This document shows, piece after piece, positions 10,848-21,755 of a stretch of 64,000 nucleotides of DNA. The stretch lies in NCBI GenBank assembly GCA_029964075.1, contig CM057129.1:27395430-27459429 (forward strand), written 5' to 3'. The DNA comes from Patiria pectinifera (lineage: Eukaryota > Echinodermata > Asteroidea > Valvatida > Asterinidae). Under the pieces are notes generated by a model that saw only the letters and a program-made list of their open reading frames with translations, was not told the DNA's origin and ran no database searches. The stretch's first letter is position 1; each line of letters starts with the position of its first letter. A program made the position numbers and the translations under genes.

Positions 10848-12442
10848 ATGGCATCGGTCGTGCTATCCACCCTACCCCCGATCTCGAACGAGACAGACCC
10901 AACTCCGCCGCTACTCGTCGTCGACCCGTCTTACGGCCAGCCTTTCCAGAAGGCCATCGGCGTCTTCACATTTGTGGTAATCGCAGTGGGTCTCGTGGGC
11001 AACTCGGCCGTTATCTACATCGTGGTGCGCTACCGTGACATGCACACGACGACCAACTTCTCCTTCGCTAACCTGGCGCTGACTGACATCCTCCTGTTGG
11101 TCTTTCAAGCCTTGTCCGTCACCCTGGACATATTTGGCTACGGTGTGTCGGTGAGCCTCAACTGCTGGCCCACGTTCTACCTTCGACACGTATGTATTGG
11201 GGCCGTTCTACACAATTTACATGCACCGTGTTTCAACCAATTTACTATAAGAAAAGACAGGCAAAATTGAATTACTTGGACTGTTCGGAGGATTTGTCAT
11301 GAAGCATTTGAAAATGTACTTTGATCTTACTAAGCTTCTTTAGCTCGCAAACCACTTTTGTTGTGATTACGGGAGACGTATAAACTAATATAAAGTTACC
11401 ACTTACCGTTTGAGTCCTTAATACATCAGCAGCGGTACAACTCTTTTCAATTTTATTATGGATTAAAGCTTTCATTGCCCTGACACTTTCATCCGATGAC
11501 AGGTTATTGGTGAGGTGACGGGTCTTACGTTGGCGATGATGTCATACGACCGATGGAGATTGGTTGCGTATCCGCTGGAGGCCGTCAAACACACTGACAG
11601 ACGCAAACGGGTCTTTCTGTTCGGTATAGTCATTCTGTGGGCTGGTAAGTGACATATCAGGCAACGGCCAAAGAAACAAAGATTAAGGACATCTTTCTAG
11701 TGATTTAGTATTCACGGTTACTATTTTGAAGGTCTTGATCTGTAGTTCGTTTCCTGCTTTTGTTTTGCTCTCAGTGTCATTTGCGATGTATGTTCCGGTC
11801 ATCTTCTACTCGGTCAAAGTATCCTTTTATGTTGTCTTTTGCACCATTTGGTTTCCTTGGGAATACGGCCAGAAGGTTTTCCATACCTACACCGCCATTA
11901 CAATGTACATCGTTCCGCTGATGTTCATCTCAGTGTGCTACCTGAAGATCTGGCTGAAGCTTCGACAGAAGACACCAGGTTCCGCTACAGCGTCGGGTAC
12001 CAGCACGGCCAGAAGCTCGCAACGCATGCGCCGAACTCTCCGTTTAATCATGGTTGTGATCGCGGCCTTTGCGCTGTCGTGGCTAGCGCATCGTGCGCTC
12101 CTGATGTGGGTGGTGTGGGACCCCAATTTATATGGCCACAGTCCCGTTTTCCTAATCGGCTCGGGCATAGGCAATTTGATCGTCTACCTGAACAGTGTGG
12201 TCAACCCTTTCATTTACCCATTTGCCGGTACCGGTTTCAGAAAACACCTTCCGGCATACTTATGCGGAACGCTTGCGCGCGATCAGACGGTTTCGTCACG
12301 AACCACGCCAAAAAGAAGTGGCGATAACGCGCAGATCAACGCGTTTACCGCGATGGCCCCTTCTCCGTGTCAGCACACGAGCGTGGAGAGTCTGAGCGTC
12401 GTCTGCCAGACTTCACCTCCGCCGCCGCATGCATCGAAATGA
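10848..12442 (+). CDS. G2: neuropeptide-type GPCR, 3 exons, variant TM6
   Basis: Exons 10848-11189, 11503-11644 and 11775-12442 give 383 aa, using the same ATG and splice sites as G1. All 7TM landmarks are present: N-terminal NET sequon, LALTD, DRW, paired extracellular cysteines and NPFIY. In the TM6 motif FALSWLA the conserved proline of the usual W-x-P motif is alanine, followed by HRALLMW. Loop 2 reads KVSFYVVFC, against KMVSLFAFC in G1. It is nearly identical to G4, with three amino-acid differences seen (HTDRR/HTERR, FHTYT/FQTYT, FISVC/FILVC). The frame is open throughout. Receptor activity is uncertain given the TM6 change. Confidence 0.85.
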
Positions 12443-13262
12443 GCCAATTTGAATAGATTTGGCTTCCTTTAAATAAGGCATACAGAATTATTGCTTTTCA
12501 TGCATTTTATTCGTTAATAATAACACCACTCACAATGCAAAGAAGAATGTTAAAAACATAAGCTATTGAAGTTTCAGCTCAGTGGACATTTCACTTTTCG
12601 ATCAAACTTTTGATCACGAAACACGATTTCGTCCATTTGAGCACAAATAGGCCTATGTACAGAACTCTTTTATTTACAAAAATCAATCAATTGGCTAGAC
12701 GTTTGAATTCACCCACAACAATTCCTCGTTTCTAAATGAAATATAGCCAGAAGGAATAATTTCACAAGGTGTTTAGTACCAGTACCATCTTTAATCTCAG
12801 TTTTCGGGGTAGTAGTTCTGTATATAGCTTACTTTTGAGACAGGCATAAATTGAGATCAATTATCATGTGTGCCTTTATACAGCTTCGCTGAACGTCTTT
12901 TCGGACATGTCGTTATAAATCGCACATAGCTGTCGGCAAAAACTACTTTCAAAATCAATTCTATTATTTGCTCAAATGTGTTAATAATTTTACAGTGTGT
13001 TGTATGTTAAATAGAGTTAACAAAATATATTTCAATTTGTGACATGACTTCAATTAGTGAAGGTTAAAAGTAATTTCTATTTCTGCACCAGAACTAATAA
13101 GGGTTTGCAGCAATTTTTTCTTCTTCTAATGTTCTAATGTCCCAAAAGAAAAGGATCAAAGTGGTCTATGTTTTGGCAGTTGGTAAAAATGATCGTTTTG
13201 TGTAAGTCTTCTAGATTTCGTGTAAGTCTTCTAGAAAAATAGATGTATTTAAAGTATATTTG
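12443..13262 (+). other. G2 downstream 3'-UTR-like block
   Basis: This is homologous to 2030-3053, with small deletions around 12590-12600 and 12965. It stays collinear with the G4 flank until about 12965. No ORF is worth calling. Confidence 0.45.
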
Positions 13263-13850
13263 GAAAAAAGGGACAAGTATTCGTAAATTCTGTTTTATGT
13301 TTGCAACAAACATTAAATGCGAAAGAACCAGTATAATTTTGTATAAAATTACGTATTTTTTTATTCCTATTTATTAATTGTTTGTTTGTTTTTTCGATCG
13401 AAAACTGTATATTCAATTACCCTCATATTTAGACGTTTTTTGCAAAGTTCGAGGAATTGTTTCGCATCTCGCTAGTGCTACATGTTGTAGTGGGGGGGGG
13501 TCGCGGTTGAGGGGCCTGTCGCCCGCCAGATTTGTGTGCGTTGTTTGCCTCACTTTGATTTTCAAGATGGCGTACCCTGAGAAGGTCTATTGTCCCTCTT
13601 TTGTAGGCACTCTAACTTTTTAGGATGACCCCCCCATATGTTTTGTTCACGATCGTCAGTTGTGGACCTACATACACATACACACACCCTTTCTTCGTTA
13701 AAGTATAGCGAGGATGAGATCAATGTAAATTCAAGTTGCGATTCATCGATATTTTAAATGAATTGATAGTGAATTGACCGGATATTATTTCCGCTATACA
13801 GTATTTTGTACCATCTACTTCATCAGAGCGTGTCTTTGTTAGTTGTTTCA

Positions 13851-13915
13851 AATAACAGTTGGTAGAGCACCGGAACGGTAATCCGAAGGTCGCAGGTTGA
13901 AACTCCGCTCCACTC
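13851..13915 (+). repeat. tRNA-derived SINE-like remnant (unit 2)
   Basis: AGTTGGTAGAGCACCGGAAC matches a tRNA D-arm/A-box context, and GGTCGCAGGTTGAAACTCC matches a degenerate T-arm/B-box. An anticodon stem CGGA/TCCG can be drawn with GGT in the anticodon position. The T-loop and acceptor pairing are damaged and the 5' half is missing, so it is not a functional tRNA. Copies lie at 48581-48645 and 61811-61875. Unit 1 lacks the surrounding block of about 0.8 kb. Confidence 0.55.
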
Positions 13916-14966
13916 AATTTCTTTGTTCAACCATAAAATAATTATAATACACTTAGCCAGTTTCCCTGTGCGGTTTCTTTACAGATTTGTTATTAAAAGC
14001 CATATCCTCTCAGAATGATCCCCGTTTACTATTTCCCGGGTTTCCAACATTGCTAATGGGCAATTCCACGGTAACGTAAATAATAAAACCCAAGAAACTA
14101 TTGAGATAAAGATAGGTGCCTGCAAAATTAATGATAATAAATGAAAAACGAAAACAACCCCCAAAAAAACACAATTCACGAACACAAGATTACCACAGAA
14201 ATAGGCCCATCAACTCAATCCTTAAAAGTTAAAATACACAGTATTTGAACACTTGAGTATATTGGTTACATGTTCACCGACAACTTTTAATAATAATAGG
14301 TTCAGTGGTTTACCTAAAGGGTTGGGGCCGACCATGCAGCCTACATTTAAGTTAAAAACATCTACCGGTAGACCTGATGGCATCAGAATCATTATGCTTT
14401 TAAAAAATGTCCATTTTTAGGTGTTGCTTTTAATTGAGCTCTAACTTCAATGTTTGAAATCAAATTAGAGTAGTAACAATAATTAACTTATCAACATCCA
14501 AACTGACGTTGTTAACTTTGGCATAATTTGTCAAAAATTGCACCTCACATGTCTTACACATGTAAATTGTATGAAAGTGCCCAATAGTACTTTCTGCCAT
14601 CTCATTTTTGAGAATTTGCTTGTAGAATGGCTTCACAGAAATTGTATCTTTCCCTATTGTCCATGAATGGTGATGGCAGCAACCTTATGATTTGATTTTC
14701 TGCAACCACTCCTGTAGGAGTACCCGGTACATCGACACACATGTACCGTGTATGTACATGTACATTGTACATGTTGTACATGCCTGTGCCAACCTTTGTA
14801 AGGAACACCTTGCCCTGCTTATCCCGCTTTTGTGAAGGTGGGTTACATAAATGTCCTTTTAATGCTCATTATACATGAATTGAATGTATTTACAGTGATT
14901 TCATTTTTCAAACATGAGCACAAATGTTGTAACATTTGATGAAAATAACATTTGTCCTTCCGTTAC

Positions 14967-15001
14967 CGTCCTTCCGTTACCAATTTGGTAACGGAAGGAC
15001 G
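14967..15001. repeat. Perfect 17-bp inverted repeat (hairpin), unit 2
   Basis: The arm CGTCCTTCCGTTACCAA and its exact complement are separated by one T. An extra direct copy of the left arm's CCTTCCGTTACC precedes it. It is intact at 49692-49726 and 62929-62963, but 13 bases of the stem and loop are missing in unit 1 (about 4400-4422). It could be a MITE remnant or simply a hairpin. No coding context. Confidence 0.6.
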
Positions 15002-15166
15002 TGATTTAAGTGCATGTAGCAGCCACCGGGCATGATAATCCAGCAGTGTTTTAATTACAATCGTTCAATAATTTGAACCTTACCGACTTGATATAAGCAA
15101 GCATTACAGAACTATTGTTTAGGCGTTGGAGCCTTTCCGTTAGGCCTATTTGAGTAAGCAATTTCA

Positions 15167-15357
15167 TTAATACAGAATTAAATACATGTAACCATGATAT
15201 ATAACACTCGTCTTTACAGCTGTTAATGATTTTTCTGAATATTCATACCACTTTTCATATTACATTTAAAGTTGGTATATGTGCTTTTCCAAAAATTCGC
15301 TACTCTTTTCCGAACGAAATGTAAAGGAATATAATGTCCTGTAACAAATAAATTTGC
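15167..15357. repeat. Foldback-arm fragment in spacer (unit 2)
   Basis: TTCCGAACGAAATGTAAAGG and its neighbours match the arm of FB-A (reverse strand, about 22360-22440) and of FB-B (about 43620-43700). Copies lie at 49885-50070 and 63121-63310. Unit 1 lacks most of it but keeps the last bases (GTCCTGTAACAAAT), which suggests a deletion in unit 1. Confidence 0.5.
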
Positions 15358-16259
15358 TTGTTTATTTTTGCAGGCCTTTATACAGGTTTAAAAAGTGGTT
15401 TTAAATGGCGCGCTCCAGTTCAGAAATTGCGCACACTATAATTCAGAACGTATTCGGAGCGTCCCGCACTTAATTCAAAAATTGAGCTTTACTGGTTATT
15501 TGTCGTGGGCCAATTTTTTTCGTGTAATTTCTCATTGGAAAGCTTTTAAGTAATGTTAACGCTAAAAAAATTATCAAGCCAATTGTGAGAAAAGTGTGTT
15601 TTGCCTAATTCATTTTGCAATTTTATTTTGACGAAGATTGAAATGAACAAACTTTGATATTAGTTGAGCAAGGAATATCCGTTTTTTTGTTAAATCTGGT
15701 ATAGGCCTAAACTGATGTTCACATTAAGAAATCAAGAAAGACAATGATCATCATCAGTAAATAGAAAGGATAGTTCGATTATTTAATCGTTATATAACCA
15801 CGAAACGTGTTTGTTAAAGTTGGTTACATTATGTATGGTATTTAATATTCTCAAGTTGCGACCTTTTTGCAATTAACTTTATGAGACCCATATTCACAGG
15901 CCATTCTAGACTAAATAAATGTGTCAGTGTTTAAAATATTGATGTTCACACAGACTCTTCATTGATACATGCAGAAAATGGAATAAATTATGGTTAAAGA
16001 AATACAGGTAGAGGATGCTCGTTCATCGTTTGTGTCCACGAAATGGTAGAACAAGGATTGTTTAAAACTGGGTTGATTCTAGTGGTAGAGGTTGGCGGAG
16101 ACTGATGAACACTGCCGGCCTAAAACCTTTATAAAAAGGCAAATCGAGATTTCACTCGTGTACGTGCCAACGAACATTAATTTTTTTTTTTAAAATATGT
16201 GTATTTGCAAACAACACGCCACACCATTGGCGTAAATCCCGTAGTTGTGGGGCTACACA

Positions 16260-16872
16260 CAGAGTTGTAACGAGTCACTGATTTTTGTGACTCGAGTCGA
16301 GTCCATTCATCTTGAAGAAGTGACTCAGTCGAGTCGAGTCATTAGGTCAAGAAGGTCGAGTCGAGTCGAGTCACTGTTTGTAGTCGAGTCGAGTCAAGTA
16401 TTTAGCTCGAGTCAATTAGAGTCACAAATATTTGAACACCATACAATAAATAAACACAGGACGGAAAGTCATTTTTTTTTTGGTTTTTTAATTTCACATT
16501 CGGCCTACTACATGTGACTTTTCATGAAAGTCAAAAGGGGATGCCAGTAGATCGTCATTCAACTAATGGGGACACTGATCGAACCACGAACGTATATGTA
16601 TACATTATTCGCGAACAACGGTGACGTGAACAAAAACCGGGACCGGCGTAAGTCATTGCAAATATTTTCCGCAAGGTTTTGCTTTTATTTTTGGGACTCG
16701 AGTCTTATTAGCTTTCCTCGAGTCGCGTCGACTCATTCTGATGAGGAACTCGAGTCGACCCGAGTCATTTGCTCACAGTGACTCGAGTCCAGTCGAGTCA
16801 TTTGAAATATAGGGACTCGAGTCGAGTCGAGTCCTCGAAAATTGTGACGCGAATTAGACTCGAGTCGAGCCA
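16260..16872. repeat. Paired GAGTC minisatellite (unit 2)
   Basis: This is the unit 2 copy of the 5510-6125 structure: a CAGAGTTGTAACGAGTC left edge, then two CGAGT clusters (about 16260-16412 and 16695-16872). The apparent serine-rich ORFs are readings of the repeat. Confidence 0.6.
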
Positions 16873-18325
16873 TGGACTCCCAAAAGGTTTGTACACGAAA
16901 TTCTCCCGAGGACCTGACCCATTGAAATCGCACACACCCCATTGTCCCAGGTCTTCAGTCTGAAAGGATAACCAAGCCACACCCACATATGCTATCCACA
17001 CCGTTAATCGTGGACGTCTTATTGTCCATCTTTTGTTTGTACCTTAACCTTTTAGGAAGACACCCAATATGTTTTGTACACGACCCCGATCGCGGACGTA
17101 TGCTGGGAATCGCGTACGATACAACCTCGTCCCCCGGTTTGCGAGCAGTACGCACTCACTTCTACCTGCTCTCTCACCCTGGTATTGGATCATTTGCATG
17201 TGCAAGATTTTTGAACACGATGAGGAATAGTCTGGTGCATGCATATACGTTACATTAGCACTTGTATTTGTTTGCGGTGTCTGGGGTAAAAAGAGCATCA
17301 ATTCGTCGCGCCGTGAGTTATGGAAAAAACCGACTTTTTGGAAATTATAAAATGTTACAATCTGGCCCGCCAATATGCAGTATCACATTTCATATCAATA
17401 TGAGCAATATGGAAAGAAAAGGGCTATTATTGAGAAGACGTGCGTTATAATTACTATGATCGTGAACACACGTTATGCACGTTGAAAATAACAACACCAA
17501 CTACACGATATAAATCCATTATTAGCAAATTGCGGTATCGAATCAGGATACAGGAAGAAAGTTTCCTATACAGGGCTTACTTTTGGAAACGAGGTTGGAA
17601 ATAAAGTAAGCCATGGGGACTCGAGGTTGCGGACGATATTGTTCTCTTTTGTTCTCCAGCATTTTTCGTCCACGGTTTGAATGCCTGATGAACACGCCCA
17701 CACACACATTTTCACGGGGACCGTGGGGGAGGGGGAATTGGATCCCCTTAGAGCTTTGTGTTGAGAAACAAAAAAAATCGTGATTTTGAGGTTTTATGGT
17801 GACTTTCTAATACCTGTAGTCTAAATGTATAAAAATAGTATCGAAAACGGAGTACAAACGCATTCAATGCATTGTTTTGTGTAAGGTTAAAGGACGTATA
17901 AGTGCGCACATTTGAATTGAAGTGTTACCAGTACTTCCACTGGATTATGGGGATTAGATCGGGCGCTTTACTTTCCTTGCAATCTTGACAACCTTTGTAG
18001 TTTGAACGAGAACATTTACGAAAACTTCGACCTGACAGTAATGACCGAATTCTATGTATATAGGCAGTAGCGGATCTAGAGTGGGTCGAGGTCGATCGCA
18101 ACACCCCCCCCCCCCCGCCCAGCCACTGACTAATGTTATGATAGTAGTAACATGGGGCCAAAAACAACAAATGGAATGCTAAATTCCTAAATTTATACTC
18201 AAATTGCTTTAGAATGCGGGTGCCAAGAGAGACTTCCTATGAATCTTCAACGCGAAAATGAATTGATTCTTGTGTAATAGCTCAATAGCATGTAACGACG
18301 CGTTTTACAATTACTGCCGGACGCG
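16873..18325. other. Unit 2 spacer, no gene
   Basis: This is equivalent to 6126-7540 in unit 1, including a C-run near 18103-18117. I see no gene. Confidence 0.45.
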
Positions 18326-18329
18326 TTAA

Positions 18330-18702
18330 AGGGAATATACAACATTTGCAAACATCGAAAAATATAACTACCAAGTTTTTACGAAATACCTTACTAGGAT
18401 GTTGGTTAATGACAGTCTCAAGCATCTTGTAAAATTATGGCACCTGCTGAGAAGTAATTTTCAAGAAAATGGAATTTTTGTATTCGTTTCCGGCGGTGGT
18501 CGGCCTACCACCGTTGGAAAAACCAAACTATTGTGCAACTACTGCTCAAAATGTGCCATTTTTTATTCAGTTCAAATTTTGTTTGTATTTTCGTAGAAAA
18601 AACTTCAAACATGTCAGTGTAACAAATTTTGATCTATTATACTAACCCCTCAAATAGTTCATTTCTGAAAATTACAGCAAAAGCCAATGATGTACATTCC
18701 CT
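18330..18702. mobile_element. 373-bp MITE with TTAA target duplication (piggyBac-like)
   Basis: The element is flanked by TTAA at 18326-18329 and 18703-18706. Its ends are inverted repeats AGGGAATATACAAC and, from the other side, AGGGAATGTACATC. Unit 1 (near 7560) and unit 3 (near 55430) are empty sites with a single TTAA. TTAA duplication is the hallmark of the piggyBac superfamily. No transposase is present, so it is non-autonomous. Its 65-codon ORF is not meaningful. Confidence 0.85.
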
Positions 18703-18932
18703 TTAAGCAACATACCACTTCACTGCACTTCATTGCACATAGTCTCTGTGCACCTCGGCAAAGCACTCTCTCACGGCCGAGGGTAACGAAAGTTTAACGT
18801 CAACTTGTTTTGTGCGACATCACGCCTGGGTTTTATCTTAATAGTTTGTTATCACTTTACAAGAATCGTTGCAAATAGCCGTTTAGTTGAATCCTTAAAG
18901 AGAGACAAAGATCTTATTTTGAAATACACTGA

Positions 18933-19190
18933 AATGATATAAGATTTGAGGCTTTGCATGGTGGAGTATCGGTATCGTTTCGGTTTGCGGTAACACCATG
19001 TGGTAATAACTACTGCTTAGAAGATATTTTAAATAGTTCTGAAAAGAACTTGTCCTGTTTATTATCAACTTTCACTAAGTAGTTTTTGTTCTGATAAGAA
19101 TAGTCCTGCTTTAAGTTCTGAAAGAACTTGTCTTTGGTCTCAACGTTTCGACTAACCTGCTCTAGTCATCGTCAGGGGACTGAAGAGAGT
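18933..19190. repeat. Dispersed TTTGCGGTAACACC repeat (unit 2 copy)
   Basis: This is homologous to 7795-8036. It is slightly longer because it retains CAACGTTTCGACTAACC and CATCGTCAGG words, which the unit 1 and unit 3 copies have lost. It is non-coding. Confidence 0.5.
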
Positions 19191-19393
19191 TGGAGATGCT
19201 ACTCCTTAAGTATGCTGTGTTAGGATTGGGAATGCTTGTATTGGTGGATTCTGATTGGTTGTCTGTTGGGCATTGTGTTAGAGTGGGTTGCCCTGCTCGC
19301 TCGAGTGTGTCAGTTGGCTGTGAGCCCTGGGCATTGTGTTTAACCGGGATGCCCGCTGAGTGTCCTGCTCGCTCAGGTGTGTCAGTTGGCTGT

Positions 19394-20415
19394 ATGCATC
19401 GAAATGAGCCAATTTGAATAGATTTGGCTCCCTTAAATAAGGCATACAGACAGAATTATTGCTTTTCATGCATTTTATTCATTAATAATAACACCACTCA
19501 AAATGCAAAGAATAATGTTAAAAACATAACCAATTGACGTTTCAGCTCAGTGGATATTTCACTTTTCGAGAAAACAATGGCAAAAAAACATGTACAAACT
19601 TTTGATCGCGAAACACGATTTCGTCCATAAAATAGGCCTATGTACAGAACTCTTTATTTCCAAAAATCAATCAATTGGCTGGACGTTTGAATTCACCTGC
19701 AACAATTCTTCGTTTCTAAATGAAATATAGCCAAAAGGAATAATTTCACAAGGTGTTTAGTACCAGTACCATCTTTAATCCCAGTTTTCGGGGTAGTAGT
19801 TCGGTATATAGGTTACTTTTGAGACAGGCATAGATTGAGATCAATTATCATGTGTGCCTTTATACAGCTTCGCTGAACGTCTTTTCGGACAAGTCGTTAT
19901 AAATCGCACATAGCTGTCGACAAAAAGGACTCTTAAACCATGAACTACTTTCAAAATCAATTCTATTATGGAACGATATATCTAGCAAACTTTTGATTCA
20001 TTTACTAACGAGGACACGCAAAGTTTTGCACAAATGTGTTAATAATTTTACAGTGTGTCGTATATCAAATACAGTGATAAAGATATTTCAATTTGTGATA
20101 TGACTTCAATTTGTGAAGGTTAGATTCTGAAGTAAGTTCAATTTCTGCACCAGAACTAATATGGGTTTGCAGCAATTTTTTATTTTCTTTTCTCACCTAT
20201 ATACATATTTGTAAAAATCTTAGATGTTCTTAATGTCCACAAGGAAAAGGATCAAAGTGGTCTTTGTTTTGGCAGTTGGCGAAAATGATCGTTTTGTGTT
20301 AGTTTTCTAGATGTGCAATATTAAATAATTACCATTTGCCTCATTTAATTTTGATTTATTTATTTCAAAATTGTGAAGAGAAAAATAGATGTATTTAAAG
20401 TATATTTGAAGAAAA
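19394..20415 (+). pseudogene. Orphan copy of the receptor 3' end and 3'-UTR block (unit 2)
   Basis: It begins ATGCATCGAAATGAG and runs about 1 kb with the same order of landmarks as the genic 3' block. It has no preceding exons. It matches the unit 1 and unit 3 orphans more closely than the genic 3' blocks, so it predates the present tandem units. Confidence 0.72.
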
Positions 20416-20606
20416 AATATTGCAACTGCGAGATGTTCATGCAAAGTTAAAAACCTAGTTTGCACTGGTTTATCGGTTTATCACCGAAATATCAGGGTTA
20501 ACTTAAAAAGTGGTGAGAACCCTGAATTGAACTAAATCAGCCAATCCTGGTCGAAAACAATTTCCTTGTCTTGTTTATTCACCGAATTGTTAATATGGGT
20601 GTATAA

Positions 20607-20712
20607 CGAGGGGCGACACACGACGGGCGACGGGCGACGCGCGACGGATGACGGGCGACGAGTGACGGACGACGGACGACGCACAACAGTGGACGGGCGA
20701 CGCGATGGACGA
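20607..20712. repeat. GGGCGAC minisatellite (unit 2)
   Basis: This is an imperfect array of GACGGGCGAC-type words, one short block longer than the copies at 9425-9520 and 57285-57380. The LTR element is inserted 50 bp downstream of it. Confidence 0.55.
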
Positions 20713-20762
20713 TTGTTATAAACCTTATTATAATATCAAACTGTTTGAAGATGCAAAATAAC

Positions 20763-21334
20763 TGTAGGGAGACCAAGTGCGCCCTCAGTTGTTGTTCGTC
20801 CAAAGTTTGGCAAGGTGATTTGCATAGTGTGACCTTTGTTCTTCCCGCGCAAAGGCAACTTGTAACAAGTTTTCTCCTGTGGGCTTCGAACAGAGAAGAC
20901 CAACATATATTTTGTCTGGAAAATTCTCTCGTTTTTGTAGGGAGCATGGCGTAGGTTAATTTCATAGAAGATTCCCTGTGAGTATTGCTTTGTTTTATCT
21001 TCATTTTGTGAGGGAAATTGTGTATTTTCGGGATGAGAGTTGAGACATGATTCGTTGCATTTTAGGTTTGTACTTTGATGTGTAGCGTATATACCTATAC
21101 AGACATGTGTTGAACTTTGACACACACTTTGTATTTATTTTGACATTTTATTGTGCACACAGGCTTGAATGCTTGAAGTGTTGTAATGTAAGAATAAATG
21201 TATTGTACTTAGGAAATCACAGTCGTCACTTCATCATCATAATTGTATATTCTGTTAGAACACTCGTCCACTTTAATTAGAGGACCGTTCCTCCTTCCTT
21301 CCCACTTAATTGACGTGGGAGCTGGTCCACTTCA
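20763..21334 (+). repeat. 5' LTR
   Basis: This 572-bp LTR runs from TGTAGGGAGACC to GGTCCACTTCA, with an internal AATAAA at 21193-21198. It lacks a segment of about 31 bp (around GCTCATGCCATGCTCC) present in the 3' LTR and otherwise differs by scattered substitutions, so the insertion is not brand new. Confidence 0.85.
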
Positions 21335-21336
21335 AA

Positions 21337-21355
21337 TGGCGTCGTAGACAGGATT
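21337..21355 (+). promoter_or_regulatory. Putative primer-binding site
   Basis: TGGCGTCGTAGACAGGATT starts two bases after the LTR. Its complement ends in GCCA and contains AATCC at the expected T-arm distance, resembling the 3' end of a eukaryotic tRNA-Ser. A second, partial copy (TTCAAATGGCGTCGT) lies at 21401-21415, directly against FB-A, and continues beyond it at 26210. Confidence 0.55.
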
Positions 21356-21479
21356 GAGTGTTCTTATCTGCTTTCCTGGATTTCTCTAAGATGTCTATGC
21401 TTCAAATGGCGTCGTTACGGCGCTCCATGTGTGCCATCCACTTCTTTATTTACTCAGATAATTTATCACGTCATGTTGA

Positions 21480-21755
21480 CATATCGCCGAGAGTAAGGCG
21501 ACTTAATCACATAATTGTATCGCTAAGTCGACTTACCGAAGTCTACTTGACGACTTGTCCAGATGCATTATCTCTCCAAGTCGTCTTCCATAAGTCGACA
21601 TGACGACTTGTCCAGATGTATTATTTCGTCAAGTCGACTTTCCGAAGTCGAAATGACGACTTGTCCAGTTGTATTATCTCGCTAAGTCGATTTCCTGAAG
21701 TCGAGATGACAACTTGTCGAGATAAATTATCTCGCCAAGTCGACTTACGATGAGG
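21480..21755. repeat. 53-bp tandem array, left arm of FB-A
   Basis: About five monomers begin AAGTCGACTT and contain ATGACGACTTGTCCAGATG and TTATCTCG. Each monomer holds an internal inverted repeat AAGTCGA/TCGACTT. Confidence 0.75.

Larger units (their letters stand above)
13263..16259. other. Unit 2 spacer, no gene
   Basis: This is equivalent to 3054-5509 of unit 1. It additionally contains the block with a tRNA-like remnant (about 13520-14325), the intact hairpin and a foldback-related fragment. Compared with units 1, 3 and 4 it lacks about 65 bp at 13493, where a G-run directly follows TTGTAGTG. Confidence 0.5.

Noticed and set aside
13851..13915. Functional tRNA gene
   Set aside because: The A/B-box-like words are present, but the acceptor stem is absent, the T-loop is degenerate and the position before the anticodon is not T.
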